From assembly GCF_024347375.1 (NCBI RefSeq), contig NZ_AP025470.1, forward strand, positions 2,480,001 through 2,544,000: a DNA stretch of 64,000 bases, in the 5' to 3' direction. The position numbers and the translations under genes were made by a program. This DNA is from Vibrio coralliirubri. GTDB taxonomy: Bacteria > Pseudomonadota > Gammaproteobacteria > Enterobacterales > Vibrionaceae. Positions 54,059 through 63,277 of the stretch are shown piece by piece. Numbering within the stretch: position 1 is the stretch's first letter; each line of letters opens with the position of its first letter. A model generated the notes under the pieces. The model had not been told where the DNA came from. It did not search any database and saw only the letters and a list, made by a program, of their open reading frames with translations.

Positions 54059-54439
54059 CTACGGCATAAAGTGAGTTGCGCAGATCTTGTTTCCATCAGG
54101 ATCTCGCAAATAAGCCATGTACAAGCGACGCTCATCAGAACCTCTCGCTCCGGGGCCATTTTCAATGCTGGTACCGCCATTCTCGACGCCAACCCGATGC
54201 CACTCATCTACAACTTCAGGAGAAGACGCAAGAAAACCCACCGTCATGCCGTTGCCGTGAGTCGCAGGCTGACCATCAATCGGCTTTGTTAAGCCCAACA
54301 CGCCCGTTTGGCTAACGTAAACACAGCGCCCTTTAGGATCAACAGAACCTTCGCTATAACCAAGCACTTTCATGATTGGGTCATAAAAAGCCTTCGCGCG
54401 TTCAATATCTTCAGTACCGAGAAAAACATGGCTGAACAT
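54059..54439 (-). CDS. VOC-family protein
   Basis: 126 aa, one vicinal-oxygen-chelate domain: MFSHVFLGTEDIERAKAFY with metal-ligand His at the start and YLRDPDGNKICATHF at the end. Unrelated in detail to the paralogs at 31 and 36 kb. Typical glyoxalase/bleomycin-resistance-type small protein, substrate unknown. Confidence 0.9.
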   Translation of the reverse strand: MFSHVFLGTEDIERAKAFYDPIMKVLGYSEGSVDPKGRCVYVSQTGVLGLTKPIDGQPATHGNGMTVGFLASSPEVVDEWHRVGVENGGTSIENGPGARGSDERRLYMAYLRDPDGNKICATHFMP

Positions 54440-54515
54440 AACTAACCTCTTCTTTTATTGAAAGAACCACCTAAACTAGACCTATAATTCGTGTTTGTCT
54501 AGGCACGCTATTCGT

Positions 54516-55400
54516 TCACAACTGTTGCTTAACCCATTGAGCAAACACCTGAAACTTAGTTCGCTGTTCCATGCCTTTCGGACACACTAAATCATACCCT
54601 TTGCCCGATTCAATGCTCATAAGAGGCGCGACCAATAAGCCTTGTTCAATCTGCGGCGTCATAAACTCTAACCGCCCTAGTGCTAGCCCCATCGATAATA
54701 TCGCCGCATCCATCGCCAAGCGGTTATCGCTGTAATAGTCACACTGAAGTGCGCAGTTGGTATCACTTTGAGCTTCATACAACCAACGTTGCCAGGCAGT
54801 GATATCGCCACTGTGAATGAAACGAACATCGTCTAAGTGTTGAATGCCTAGGTCTAGTTTGAAGCGTTTCGCGTATTCAGGGCTGCACACAGGGGTTCTT
54901 ACTCCACTGAATAATCGCTCACTGTAATGGTTTGGGTAATGGCCTTCGCTATAGAAAATTGCCACGTCATAAGGTTCAAACTGGAAGCCTGACTGGCTCT
55001 GTTTGGTTTGCAGTTTGATGCTTAGATTCGGATACAAGCGTCTAAATTCTGGCAAACGCGGCATTAACCATGATGAAGCGAAATAAGGCGATGTCGCGAT
55101 GTACAGCTCCCCACTTAGCTCACCCGTTTGAATATCCATGAGTTCGGAAAAGATAGACTCAAACGAGACATTCAACATGGATAACACGCGCTGACCTTCT
55201 GGCGTCAGTTCGAGCTTTCTTGTCTTGCGCACAAACAGATTGAACTTCAATTGTTGTTCGAGTTTTTTAATGCGATGGCTAACCCCTCCCTGAGTTAGGA
55301 AGAGCTCGTCGGCGGCAAGTGTAAAACTTAAATGTTTAGCCGCAACACTAAAGGTGTGCAGCAGTGACAGCGTTTGTTGGCGATTTTCGAATAGCCCCAT
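54516..55400 (-). CDS. LysR-family regulator, DsdC/GcvA-like
   Basis: 294 aa. N-terminus LLHTFSVAAKHLSFTLAADELFLTQGGVSHRIKKLEQQL and NLFVRKTRKLELTPEGQRV closely follow the DsdC/GcvA pattern. Effector domain typical. Divergent from the chbF remnant and chbG, which it may control; if so the original role was in chitobiose or sugar use. Confidence 0.9.
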   Translation of the reverse strand: MGLFENRQQTLSLLHTFSVAAKHLSFTLAADELFLTQGGVSHRIKKLEQQLKFNLFVRKTRKLELTPEGQRVLSMLNVSFESIFSELMDIQTGELSGELYIATSPYFASSWLMPRLPEFRRLYPNLSIKLQTKQSQSGFQFEPYDVAIFYSEGHYPNHYSERLFSGVRTPVCSPEYAKRFKLDLGIQHLDDVRFIHSGDITAWQRWLYEAQSDTNCALQCDYYSDNRLAMDAAILSMGLALGRLEFMTPQIEQGLLVAPLMSIESGKGYDLVCPKGMEQRTKFQVFAQWVKQQL

Positions 55401-55504
55401 GCATTAACCCCACTAATTCATAAGTCGTCATAACTGGTTTGTCGGTGTATGTGACCATCATATAAATTAAACCAAGTAATCTACAACATTGAATGGTGAA
55501 CAGC

Positions 55505-55585
55505 ATGCAACAGAATCAAAAACTCAAAGTAACCGTGATTGGTGGTGGCTCAAGTTACACCCCAGAGCTCGGTGATAACAGCTAA
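55505..55585 (+). pseudogene. chbF: Remnant of chbF (GH4 6-phospho-beta-glucosidase)
   Basis: A 26-codon frame begins KLKVTVIGGGSSYTPEL, the NAD-binding start of family 4 glycosidases (E. coli ChbF has KLKVVTIGGGSSYTPEL), and then runs into GDNS and a stop. The other 400-plus residues are gone. It sits just before chbG, as chbF does in the E. coli chb operon, so it is most simply a large internal deletion of chbF. Confidence 0.75.
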
Positions 55586-55646
55586 TAAGCTCAGTGATAG
55601 CAGAGCTCATTCAAGATATTGAATCCAAATCTTTTAATAAGAGGTC

Positions 55647-56414
55647 ATGATGAAATTGATACTCAACGCCGATGATTTCGGCCTCACTGAAAGCGTGAAC
55701 CACGGCATCGTCGACTGCTTTAAGGCGGGTCTGGTTAAGTCGACCACCATCATGATGAATCAACCGGGTACACAGCACGCGATTGAGCTCTATCATCAAG
55801 GTTTAGTCCCTGAAGTTGGCTTGCACTTTACAGTCACCGCAGGCAAACCACTGACGTCACCAGAGTTAGTGCCGAGCTTAGTCGACGAACACGGCCACTT
55901 CTTTAGCAACGTTAATCTGTTCGATAAATCAGATGTGAATGAAGGTGAGGTGATGCTCGAGCTCAACGCGCAATATCAAGCCGCCCTCGATGCAGGCTTA
56001 AAGATTAACCATATCGACAGCCATCACTTTGGTGGTGTATTTAAACCTCTAAAAGCAGCGTTTACCCGCACAGTGAATCGCATTGGTCTGCCTGTTAGAC
56101 GAATCGATAACATCTTGAGTGGCCAAGATGCACTGCGAGTGCCAACGCCAGATGCTTTCGACATGCGTTTCTTTGACGAAGGCGTATCACTGAATGGCCT
56201 GCAAGATTTATTACTGAGCTACCAAACTATGATGCCTGACGGTGTGCTTGAGTTAATGTGCCACCCTTCATCAGTGGCAAGTGAACAGCTTAAGTCCCTA
56301 TCAAGCTACAGCGATAAACGCGTCGAAGAGCATCAACTTCTCACTAGCCCAGAGCTAAAACATTGGCTAGCTGACCATCAGATAGAGTGCATTGGATTCG
56401 ACGATCTCAGATAA
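55647..56414 (+). CDS. chbG: YdjC/ChbG-family chitooligosaccharide deacetylase
   Basis: 255 aa (ATG 55650 is the neighbouring alternative, better spaced from AAGAGG). NADDFGLTESVNHGI carries metal-site Asp, VGLHFTVTAG and HIDSHHFGG carry the histidines, and ELMCHPS is near the C-terminus. In E. coli ChbG removes an acetyl group from chitobiose-type sugars so that they induce the chb genes. Behind the chbF remnant; chbBCA genes are absent here. Confidence 0.88.
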   Translation: MMKLILNADDFGLTESVNHGIVDCFKAGLVKSTTIMMNQPGTQHAIELYHQGLVPEVGLHFTVTAGKPLTSPELVPSLVDEHGHFFSNVNLFDKSDVNEGEVMLELNAQYQAALDAGLKINHIDSHHFGGVFKPLKAAFTRTVNRIGLPVRRIDNILSGQDALRVPTPDAFDMRFFDEGVSLNGLQDLLLSYQTMMPDGVLELMCHPSSVASEQLKSLSSYSDKRVEEHQLLTSPELKHWLADHQIECIGFDDLR

Positions 56415-56431
56415 GATACATTAATTCAGGG

Positions 56432-56872
56432 CTACTCAACGATCCGTTGTGCGCCCTGCCCTTGGTCATGCAGAATATCTTCAGGGTTCAACAAGTGGCA
56501 TTTCTGCATACTCAAACACCCGCAACCGATACAGCCTGTTAAGTTCTCTTGTAGCGATTTAATCTGCGCCATTTTGCTATCGAGTTGCCCCTGCCACTTC
56601 TTAGCAACGCGCTCCCAGTCTCGCTTAGTCGCGGTATGGTTCATCGGCAGTGTCGATAATTCTTCGGTGATCTCTTCCAGCGTGAAGCCTATCGACTGCG
56701 CCACTTGGATCAACGCAATTCGTCTCAACATCGCCGACTGATAACGGCGCTGATTTCCGTTAGTACGAATCGAAGCAATCAACCCCTTGGTTTCGTAAAA
56801 ACGTAAGGCCGAAGGAGCCACGCCACTGCGCTCTGCCAATTGGCCGATGCTGAGGTATACGATGTTTCTCAT
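56432..56872 (-). CDS. soxR: Redox-sensitive regulator SoxR
   Basis: 146 aa MerR-family activator. N-terminal LSIGQLAERSGVAPSALRFYETKGLI; [2Fe-2S] ligands C114, C117, C119 and C125 in GCIGCGCLSMQKC keep the CX2CXCX5C spacing. No soxS gene is near. An exact SoxR promoter occurs 3.6 kb away at 60474, so SoxR probably activates that operon directly. A weaker SoxR-like site lies upstream of its own gene. Confidence 0.95.
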   Translation of the reverse strand: MRNIVYLSIGQLAERSGVAPSALRFYETKGLIASIRTNGNQRRYQSAMLRRIALIQVAQSIGFTLEEITEELSTLPMNHTATKRDWERVAKKWQGQLDSKMAQIKSLQENLTGCIGCGCLSMQKCHLLNPEDILHDQGQGAQRIVE

Positions 56873-56930
56873 GGTCTTTCACTTCCTGTTTGAATAGCCG
56901 TTTCATCCTGATAATGAACAGTATAATAGA

Positions 56931-56948
56931 GTTCACTTTAACTTGAAG
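56931..56948. promoter_or_regulatory. Imperfect SoxR-like site before soxR
   Basis: GTTCACTTTAACTTGAAG matches 13 of 18 bases of the SoxR consensus, including TTAACTTGA. Lies about 60-75 bp before the soxR ATG; autoregulation is possible. Confidence 0.35.
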
Positions 56949-57024
56949 TTTGAGCTCAAATTAAGATTTGGGTTAGGTTACAAAATACGAGCGACAAAGC
57001 AACCTAACGTATTGATTCTCAGAG

Positions 57025-57984
57025 CTATGATTTTTTTCTCTGATTACCATACATGTCATCAAACCCGGGAATGCCTTGCTCCCACACGGGTTTATCTTCA
57101 CCGACAATGGTTTTCAATGTATCAATGAAGAGCTTGGTTTTTATAGGTGCATCTCGATGTGGGTACACCGCATAGAAAGTGCCAAAGTCATCCAAGTTTA
57201 AGTGAGTCATTATAGGCACCAACTCACCACTGAGTACTTCATCTTCAATCATCTGCGCCGTGACAACCGCGAGAGTACTACCAGTTAGCGCGCTCTTGGA
57301 AATCATCTCAACATCATTCACTTTATAAGCGGCATTAAGCTGAAAATGCTGCGCTTGCCCCTCTTGATCGACATAAGAAAACTTATCGATTAACAAACCC
57401 GGAGCGGCATAAATAGTCGCAGGTAATGACTCTAATTTTTCGATGGTGTTGATCTCGCCATGCTGAGCAATGAACTCAGGTGAAGCAACAATCAACAATC
57501 GACTTCTGGCTATCTTACGGCTGATTAAGCTAGAGTTTTTGGGCTTACCAATACGGAAACCAATATCAAACCCTTCTTTAACCATATCGACGATTCGGTC
57601 TTCGAGTCTCAATTCAAAATCAACATCTGGATACTGCTTCTGGAAAACCGCAATCGCCTGCTGAACATATTGTCGACCGAACATGGTAGAGCTGGTGATT
57701 CTTAATAACCCTCTAGGCTCTGCATGGTAGTTTTGCGCCAAACGTCGAGTATCGTTCAACAGCGCACGAAGCTGATGCGCTTGATTGACCATCTCATTGC
57801 CTGCAGCTGTCAGAGATAACGAACGAGTGGTGCGATTGAGTAATCGAACATCCAGCTCTTCTTCAAGACGGCTGATCTGTTTAGAGATAACAGAACGGTC
57901 GACGTTTCTTTGCTCCGCCACTTTGACAAACGAACCCAGCTCAACCACTTCAAGTAACAATAATAAACGACTCGATATATCCAT
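57025..57984 (-). CDS. LysR-family regulator (CrgA/AaeR-type)
   Basis: 319 aa. N-terminus LLLLEVVELGSFVKVAEQRNVDRSVISKQI and RTTRSLSLTAAGNEM; effector domain with FGRQYVQQAIAVFQKQYPDV. Divergent from the crotonase gene at 58115, its probable target. Confidence 0.92.
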   Translation of the reverse strand: MDISSRLLLLLEVVELGSFVKVAEQRNVDRSVISKQISRLEEELDVRLLNRTTRSLSLTAAGNEMVNQAHQLRALLNDTRRLAQNYHAEPRGLLRITSSTMFGRQYVQQAIAVFQKQYPDVDFELRLEDRIVDMVKEGFDIGFRIGKPKNSSLISRKIARSRLLIVASPEFIAQHGEINTIEKLESLPATIYAAPGLLIDKFSYVDQEGQAQHFQLNAAYKVNDVEMISKSALTGSTLAVVTAQMIEDEVLSGELVPIMTHLNLDDFGTFYAVYPHRDAPIKTKLFIDTLKTIVGEDKPVWEQGIPGFDDMYGNQRKKS

Positions 57985-58114
57985 AACGCCCTTTATTGCA
58001 TTTAAAGCACCAATTAAGTGCCAATATGACTATTTTTCTCATCTTATTACAAATCTATAGTAGCTGCACATAACGGAGACAACATTCAGTCCCGACCTAA
58101 TAGAGGAACACCCC

Positions 58115-58927
58115 ATGACACTACTATCTGTGACTAACCAAAATGGCATCGCAACGGTATCAATCAACAACCCACCAGTGAACGTGCTGACTTTCGACTT
58201 GATCAACGAGATCAATGCCTTTGTACTTTCATTGAAAGATGATCGTGATACTAAGGTTGTGGTCTTTAAATCATTACATGAGAGCTTCTTTCTGGCTCAC
58301 CTAGATCTCAATGTGATCAACGGTACACAAGCTGGACAAGCCGGTTCGATTGAATTCAACCATATGATTGAGAACATTAAAGCGATGAAACAAGTCTCTG
58401 TCGCGGTGGTTGATGGCGTAGCTCGTGGGGGCGGTAATGAGTTTGTGATGGCGTGTGACCTTGCTTACGGCACTGAAAACTCAGCGTTCGCACAACCAGA
58501 AATTCATGTAAACATCCCAACGGGTGGCCAAGGCGCTGTGCAATTTGCCAGACGCATGGGCAAAAACAAAGCGCTACAAGCTTTGTTGCTTGGCAACGAC
58601 TTTACGGCTCAACAAGCAGAACACCGTAACATCATTACGCAGTTCGTACCGAAGGCTGAGCTAGAGGATTTCTTAGCAGCGACACTCGGTGTGATCAGTC
58701 AATTAGAAGTACGTGATATCGTGATGTACAAAGAGATCATCGCAGCCTCAATCAAAGATGAACAAGCGGGCGCTGAACTAGAATTGCGTTACTTCTTAGA
58801 GCGCGCAAAAGAGCAAAAAACCGCAGCAATTATCGGTGCGTTTCTAAAACACGGTGGTCAAACTGAGCGTGAAGCGAAAGACATTCAAGGTATCTTCGTT
58901 GACACCGCAGCAGAGTTATCACAATAG
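58115..58927 (+). CDS. Enoyl-CoA hydratase/isomerase-family protein
   Basis: 270 aa crotonase fold: GIATVSINNPPVNVLTFDLINE at the start, oxyanion-hole region SVAVVDGVARGGGNEFVMACDLAYG and AFAQPEIHVNIPTGGQGAVQFA with a candidate acidic catalytic residue. HSFFLAHLD replaces the usual KAFCAGAD block, so the substrate may be unusual. Divergent from the LysR gene. Confidence 0.88.
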   Translation: MTLLSVTNQNGIATVSINNPPVNVLTFDLINEINAFVLSLKDDRDTKVVVFKSLHESFFLAHLDLNVINGTQAGQAGSIEFNHMIENIKAMKQVSVAVVDGVARGGGNEFVMACDLAYGTENSAFAQPEIHVNIPTGGQGAVQFARRMGKNKALQALLLGNDFTAQQAEHRNIITQFVPKAELEDFLAATLGVISQLEVRDIVMYKEIIAASIKDEQAGAELELRYFLERAKEQKTAAIIGAFLKHGGQTEREAKDIQGIFVDTAAELSQ

Positions 58928-58942
58928 ACAATGACGCAATTA

Positions 58943-58966
58943 AATGGCCATCGCTTGATGGCCATT
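58943..58966 (+). terminator. Hairpin after crotonase gene
   Basis: AATGGCCATC / GATGGCCATT with a four-base loop; no T-run. Confidence 0.5.
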
Positions 58967-59037
58967 GATGTATCTAACTATTTATTTATCTATTTATCTG
59001 CGCACCGATGTAGTAATTATCTCACTCACTAAAACAG

Positions 59038-59559
59038 CTAAATCTGACTCATGATCGATTTCAGGCTCTCGGCTATTTCGGCATTGATGATCTCACCCGT
59101 TTCTACATTAAAGTTGTCGTAGAAACTTGGTATCGACATCGAGCCCTTCACATCAGCATCAAAATAAGGTGCCGAATTTACCGCAGACGACAACACAGAG
59201 CTTGCGCCGCCTGGGCCTGGTGATGTGGAGAGCATCACAACAGGTTTGCCTTGATACACTTTCATGTCGATTCGTGATGTCCAATCAAACACATTCTTAA
59301 AGGCTGCGGTGTATGAACCGTTGTACTCTGCAAAAGAGATGACAATAGCATCTGCTTCGCCAATCTTGCTAAAAAAGCGTTGCGCGTGTTGGTGAACACC
59401 GGACTCTTTTTCTCTGTCTTCACTGTAAATGGGCATCTCGAAATCATTAAGATCGAGCACCTCTACTTGTGCGCCCTCAACTAAGCTTGCGGTGTACGCT
59501 GCCAATTGTTGGTTAATCGATGCTTTACTGTTGGTCGCGCCAATTACTAATACTTTCAT
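59038..59559 (-). CDS. NADPH-dependent FMN reductase-like flavoprotein
   Basis: 173 aa flavodoxin-like fold. VIGATNSKASINQQLAAY near the start is the phosphate-binding region; ISFAEYNGSYTAAFKNVFDW and STSPGPGGASSV are typical of the FMN_red family. Reduces flavins, quinones or azo compounds. AGGAT ribosome site. 19 bp after nat, so both come from the SoxR promoter at 60474. Confidence 0.93.
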   Translation of the reverse strand: MKVLVIGATNSKASINQQLAAYTASLVEGAQVEVLDLNDFEMPIYSEDREKESGVHQHAQRFFSKIGEADAIVISFAEYNGSYTAAFKNVFDWTSRIDMKVYQGKPVVMLSTSPGPGGASSVLSSAVNSAPYFDADVKGSMSIPSFYDNFNVETGEIINAEIAESLKSIMSQI

Positions 59560-59578
59560 TGTTGATCCTCGAATATGG

Positions 59579-60370
59579 TTAGAAACATTTCTCTAAAGTT
59601 TGAAAAGGCACATTTGGCGCTAAACCAAAGTACGTTTGTAATGCAGCAAGGTACGTAGGCTCGTCTTCAAGTAGCCATTCCTCTGTTGAGCCATTTTTGC
59701 TAATTTTAATTTTCTGGTTAAGCAGCGTGACAATCCCACCTTCAATCGGCAGTGCCGCAATACAGTTTGATGTGAAAATGGATTTCGGACTGTTTGAAGT
59801 GAAGAAGTTGCTCGACTCTAGGTCGTTGGCACCCACATACGTCATGTCTAGGCTGTACACGCTCATCCACTCTTCACCCTGCTTTATCTGCAGTAAGAAG
59901 CCATATCGTTCATCTTCGATAAAACGAAAAGTTTGTAAGTCATTAGACTGCTCAATATTGGTTTCAATCAGCAATGGAGCACGAGGGGTAAAGGTGCCAA
60001 AGCCCGTATCCACCAGCCACTGTTTGCCTTCAATCGTCACCAATGTCACTCGATGGCTACGCCCTGTAGGCTCTCCTGCTAGGTGTACTCGACCAAGCAA
60101 GGCTCTCGCTTCAAAGCCCATATGGGTTAACACATTCAACAACAACCCATTAAGTTCTTGGCAATAACCACCTCGCTGATTAACCACCAGCTTTTCATGC
60201 AATGCCTCTTGAGACAGTTGAATAGGCAGCCCCTGAACCACATCAAAATTCTCGAACGGAATGGTTCGGTGTTGATGCTTATGGATCGCTATTAGGTTTT
60301 CGATTGTGGTATCGCTTGGTTGAGATAAACCAATTCTTGAAAAATATTCGGTGATTTGACGCTGTTCCAT
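59579..60370 (-). CDS. nat: Arylamine N-acetyltransferase
   Basis: 263 aa from ATG 60370 with AGGGG six bases upstream; an in-frame ATG 27 bases earlier has worse spacing. Catalytic triad: Cys in QRGGYCQELN, His in GRSHRVTLV, Asp in WLVDTGFGTFTPRAPL. Transfers acetyl from acetyl-CoA to arylamines. First gene of a two-gene operon behind an exact SoxR box, so induced by redox-cycling drugs. Confidence 0.94.
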   Translation of the reverse strand: MEQRQITEYFSRIGLSQPSDTTIENLIAIHKHQHRTIPFENFDVVQGLPIQLSQEALHEKLVVNQRGGYCQELNGLLLNVLTHMGFEARALLGRVHLAGEPTGRSHRVTLVTIEGKQWLVDTGFGTFTPRAPLLIETNIEQSNDLQTFRFIEDERYGFLLQIKQGEEWMSVYSLDMTYVGANDLESSNFFTSNSPKSIFTSNCIAALPIEGGIVTLLNQKIKISKNGSTEEWLLEDEPTYLAALQTYFGLAPNVPFQTLEKCF

Positions 60371-60473
60371 ACCTAACCCCTGATTTGTTTTCATCACCTA
60401 ATGACTGACGTCTTCCAAGCTAACAACGCTCAAAAATGACAAGGTGATTGTTTATGTTTTTAGATTGGGGATG

Positions 60474-60504
60474 ATGATAGAACCTCAAGTTAACTTGAGG
60501 TAAA
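60474..60504 (-). promoter_or_regulatory. SoxR-activated promoter of nat operon
   Basis: CCTCAAGTTAACTTGAGG (60483-60500) is the exact E. coli soxS SoxR box. On the minus strand it sits in a 19-bp spacer between -35 TTTACC (60499-60504) and -10 TATCAT (60474-60479), the overlong spacing that MerR-type activators require. Aimed at nat, 104 bp from its ATG. Confidence 0.92.
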
Positions 60505-60593
60505 GCGATATTTTCAAAAAATAGGAAATAATTTAAAAATACTTATAAAGCAGTTGATTACGAAAGGTTAAACATAGACTGGCATTGCACAGA

Positions 60594-60630
60594 TAAAAAT
60601 AAGCACACCCAAAATACAGTGAGTGTGCTT
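60594..60630 (-). terminator. Terminator of the CDGSH-GltS gene
   Basis: AAGCACAC / GTGTGCTT stem, followed on the minus strand by ATTTTTATC. Confidence 0.8.
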
Positions 60631-60644
60631 TATCGAAATACTAT

Positions 60645-62207
60645 TTACTTAAGTTGATTTAGTGAACTGACACCTGAGTAAGCGACTCCAGATAGCTCGG
60701 CCATTTCGCGATTCCACGTTGCCAAATCGTGAGGATTAAACTGATTCAAATGATCATGACCGCACGCTCTCGCCATCACTTGCATCAACTCCGTCGAGGC
60801 TTCGAAAAAGTTCTTTAATTGATTCGATGCCTTCTCGACATTTAACCGTTGGCGTAAATCGGCTTTTTGAGTCGCTATGCCCGCCGGGCAATTATTGGTG
60901 TTACACATACGGGCAGCAACACAACCTATCGACTGCATGGCACTGTTCGAGATAGCGACACCATCTGCACCAAGCGCCATCGCTTTTACGAAGTCCATTG
61001 GAACACGAAGCCCACCGGTAATGATTAAGGTGACTCTGTCACTTACGCCTTGCTTGTCTAGATAGGCTCTGGCACGACCAAGCGCTGGAATGGTCGGCAC
61101 ACTAATATGGTCACGGAACATTTCTGGCGCCGCCCCAGTACCACCGCCTCGACCATCCAAAATGATGTAATCGGCACTGGCATCAAGCGCAAACTGAATA
61201 TCCTCTTCAATATGATTGGCACTCAACTTGAACCCTATTGGGATACCGCCCGTCACTTCTCGAACTCGGTCGGCGAAATTTTTGAAATCCTCGACGGTTT
61301 TTAGATCAACAAAGGTGGGTGGTGAAATCGCGGCGGTACCCGCTTCAATGCCACGCACCTCGGCTATCTTGCCAATGTTCTTCGCACCCGGTAGGTGACC
61401 GCCTGTTCCGGTTTTAGCACCCTGCCCACCTTTAAAATGGAAGGCTTGGACATTTTTGAGCTTAGATTCGTCGTAACCAAATTGTGCGCTAGCTAATTCA
61501 TAAAAGTAACGTGAGTTCGCCGCTTGCTCTTCGGGTAACATTCCGCCCTCACCCGAGCAAATTCCCGTCCCCGCAAGCTCCGCACCTGTCGCTAAAGAGA
61601 TTTTCGCTTCTTCAGATAACGACCCAAAACTCATATCAGACACAAATAAAGAGATGTTCAATTTAAGCGGCTTTTTCGCTTTTGGCCCAATAATAAGCTC
61701 AGTACCGACGGGCACGTTTTCCAATAACGGTTTGGTCGCCATTTGTGCAACCATCACTTGAATATCATCCCAGTGAGGTAATAGATATCTTGGGACACCC
61801 ATTGAAGTCATTGGTCCATGGTGACCCACTTTGGATAAGCCATCTCGTGCTAATTGATGAATGAACTCGACCGTGGGCTCTTCTTTGGTTGCAGAAGCCG
61901 CCGGTGAGAGATCGGGCGTTGCCGCTTGGATATGAACATCGGGGCCTTCTTGACCCACTTGCTCAGCCGTAAACTGTTTATGGGTGCCATCACAAAAAGG
62001 GAGATTATTCGAATACTTACAGCGGCACAGGTAAGCGTCGCGGGTTTCCTCGGCCACGAAACTCTTCGGTTTGAAGCCCGTTCCTGCATGAGAACCATCA
62101 CAAAACGGTTGGTTTTTCGATTTGCCACAGGTACAGAAGTAATACTCCTCGCCTTCGGTTAGCTCGACCTTAACGGGTTTGTTATCCGCTATTACTGGAT
62201 TCTTCAT
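60645..62207 (-). CDS. CDGSH iron-sulfur protein fused to FMN-binding glutamate-synthase domain
   Basis: 520 aa. Residues 1-80 hold two CDGSH modules (CTCGKSKNQPFCDGSH and CRCKYSNNLPFCDGTH), each expected to bind [2Fe-2S]. From about 130 a glutamate synthase FMN domain follows: ISLFVSDMSFGSLSEEAKISL, GEGGMLPEEQ, FHFKGGQGAKTGTGGHLPG, ILDGRGGGTGAAP and the GltB-type cysteines CNTNNCPAGIATQ. No glutaminase domain, so not a classical GltB. Probably a flavin/iron-sulfur oxidoreductase of unknown substrate. Monocistronic. Confidence 0.92.
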   Translation of the reverse strand: MKNPVIADNKPVKVELTEGEEYYFCTCGKSKNQPFCDGSHAGTGFKPKSFVAEETRDAYLCRCKYSNNLPFCDGTHKQFTAEQVGQEGPDVHIQAATPDLSPAASATKEEPTVEFIHQLARDGLSKVGHHGPMTSMGVPRYLLPHWDDIQVMVAQMATKPLLENVPVGTELIIGPKAKKPLKLNISLFVSDMSFGSLSEEAKISLATGAELAGTGICSGEGGMLPEEQAANSRYFYELASAQFGYDESKLKNVQAFHFKGGQGAKTGTGGHLPGAKNIGKIAEVRGIEAGTAAISPPTFVDLKTVEDFKNFADRVREVTGGIPIGFKLSANHIEEDIQFALDASADYIILDGRGGGTGAAPEMFRDHISVPTIPALGRARAYLDKQGVSDRVTLIITGGLRVPMDFVKAMALGADGVAISNSAMQSIGCVAARMCNTNNCPAGIATQKADLRQRLNVEKASNQLKNFFEASTELMQVMARACGHDHLNQFNPHDLATWNREMAELSGVAYSGVSSLNQLK

Positions 62208-62433
62208 AGTTCGTTCACCTTTTCTTTCTTATGATTTGATGACTGAAGCGATGACTTGCTCACAAGAGTAAAGTAAAGGTGAGATACGCGGCTAATTCAA
62301 TAAATGAGCCAGAGAAAACAAGCTTAAAAGACAGCCTAAAAACAGAAGTATTGCTTGTTCAACACAAACAAAAATGGCCACCAAATCGGCAGCCATTGTG
62401 TTTTAAATCTGATTCCAAGCTAAACGGGAAGGG

Positions 62434-62991
62434 TTAATCAAATAACTCGATGACCAGCTTGTTGTCTTTAATCACTAGATTAGGTTCCGATGACTTGATC
62501 AATGACTCTTGAACCTTATTGCTATCCAATTTGTAAACCGGTGACTGAGACAACGCAAAACCAATCATAGAAACGGCAGGCTTAAGTAACTTCTCTATTT
62601 CAGGAGAAAGCTGCTTTCCCTTCTCCTCAAAGCGCTCAAGACGCAGAGATTTTAAGTAGACCTCACCACTCTCTTTGTCGTATTCGGGAATCGCGCTGAA
62701 TTCGATATCCAGATCTAGCCCCATGTTTGGCATGTTAAACACTTGAACCTTTGCATTGGTATTCGCCAAAACAGACACACGCTCGGCATCAGCTCGACCA
62801 ATTTGCACCGCTAAGTCATCAACCGCCACTTGCGCATACATAACGTTTTGTACACCCACTTCTTGCTCTAACATCACCGAATCTTGCAGGTAGTTCGTCA
62901 TTTCTTGCTCAGTCACGCTGTAGCTCACACAACCGCCTAGCATCAGTGCAGAAGCTGCTAAAATGAACTTTTTTGCTACGTTAATTATCAT
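62434..62991 (-). CDS. DUF1439 (YceB-like) lipoprotein
   Basis: 185 aa from ATG 62991, giving lipobox LGGC (Cys21); an in-frame ATG upstream adds 21 charged residues and is rejected. Beta-rich domain with VTEQEMTNYLQDS near the start as in DUF1439 proteins. Related proteins bind lipids in structure studies of the family; function here unknown. Confidence 0.85.
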   Translation of the reverse strand: MIINVAKKFILAASALMLGGCVSYSVTEQEMTNYLQDSVMLEQEVGVQNVMYAQVAVDDLAVQIGRADAERVSVLANTNAKVQVFNMPNMGLDLDIEFSAIPEYDKESGEVYLKSLRLERFEEKGKQLSPEIEKLLKPAVSMIGFALSQSPVYKLDSNKVQESLIKSSEPNLVIKDNKLVIELFD

Positions 62992-63277
62992 CAATATCAG
63001 CTCTTTATCGTTAGTGATTAGCGCGGAGTTTACTGTGTGGTCATCCATAAACAAAACAGTAAAGACACGATATTCGTGAATACCTTTAATTAATAAGCAT
63101 AAATATCAGTAAGTAAAGCACCAGATTAGCTTTCCCGCTTGAGATAATGACACTTGTCAGCCAAACGCCATCAGATTTGTGTGCTCGAATTAATTGAATT
63201 TTGCTTCTAAGCTTATGGATATTTAGGGGGCTTACTGAAGGTTTCATCATGGAGTCGAAACATGAAGAGTGAGCACA

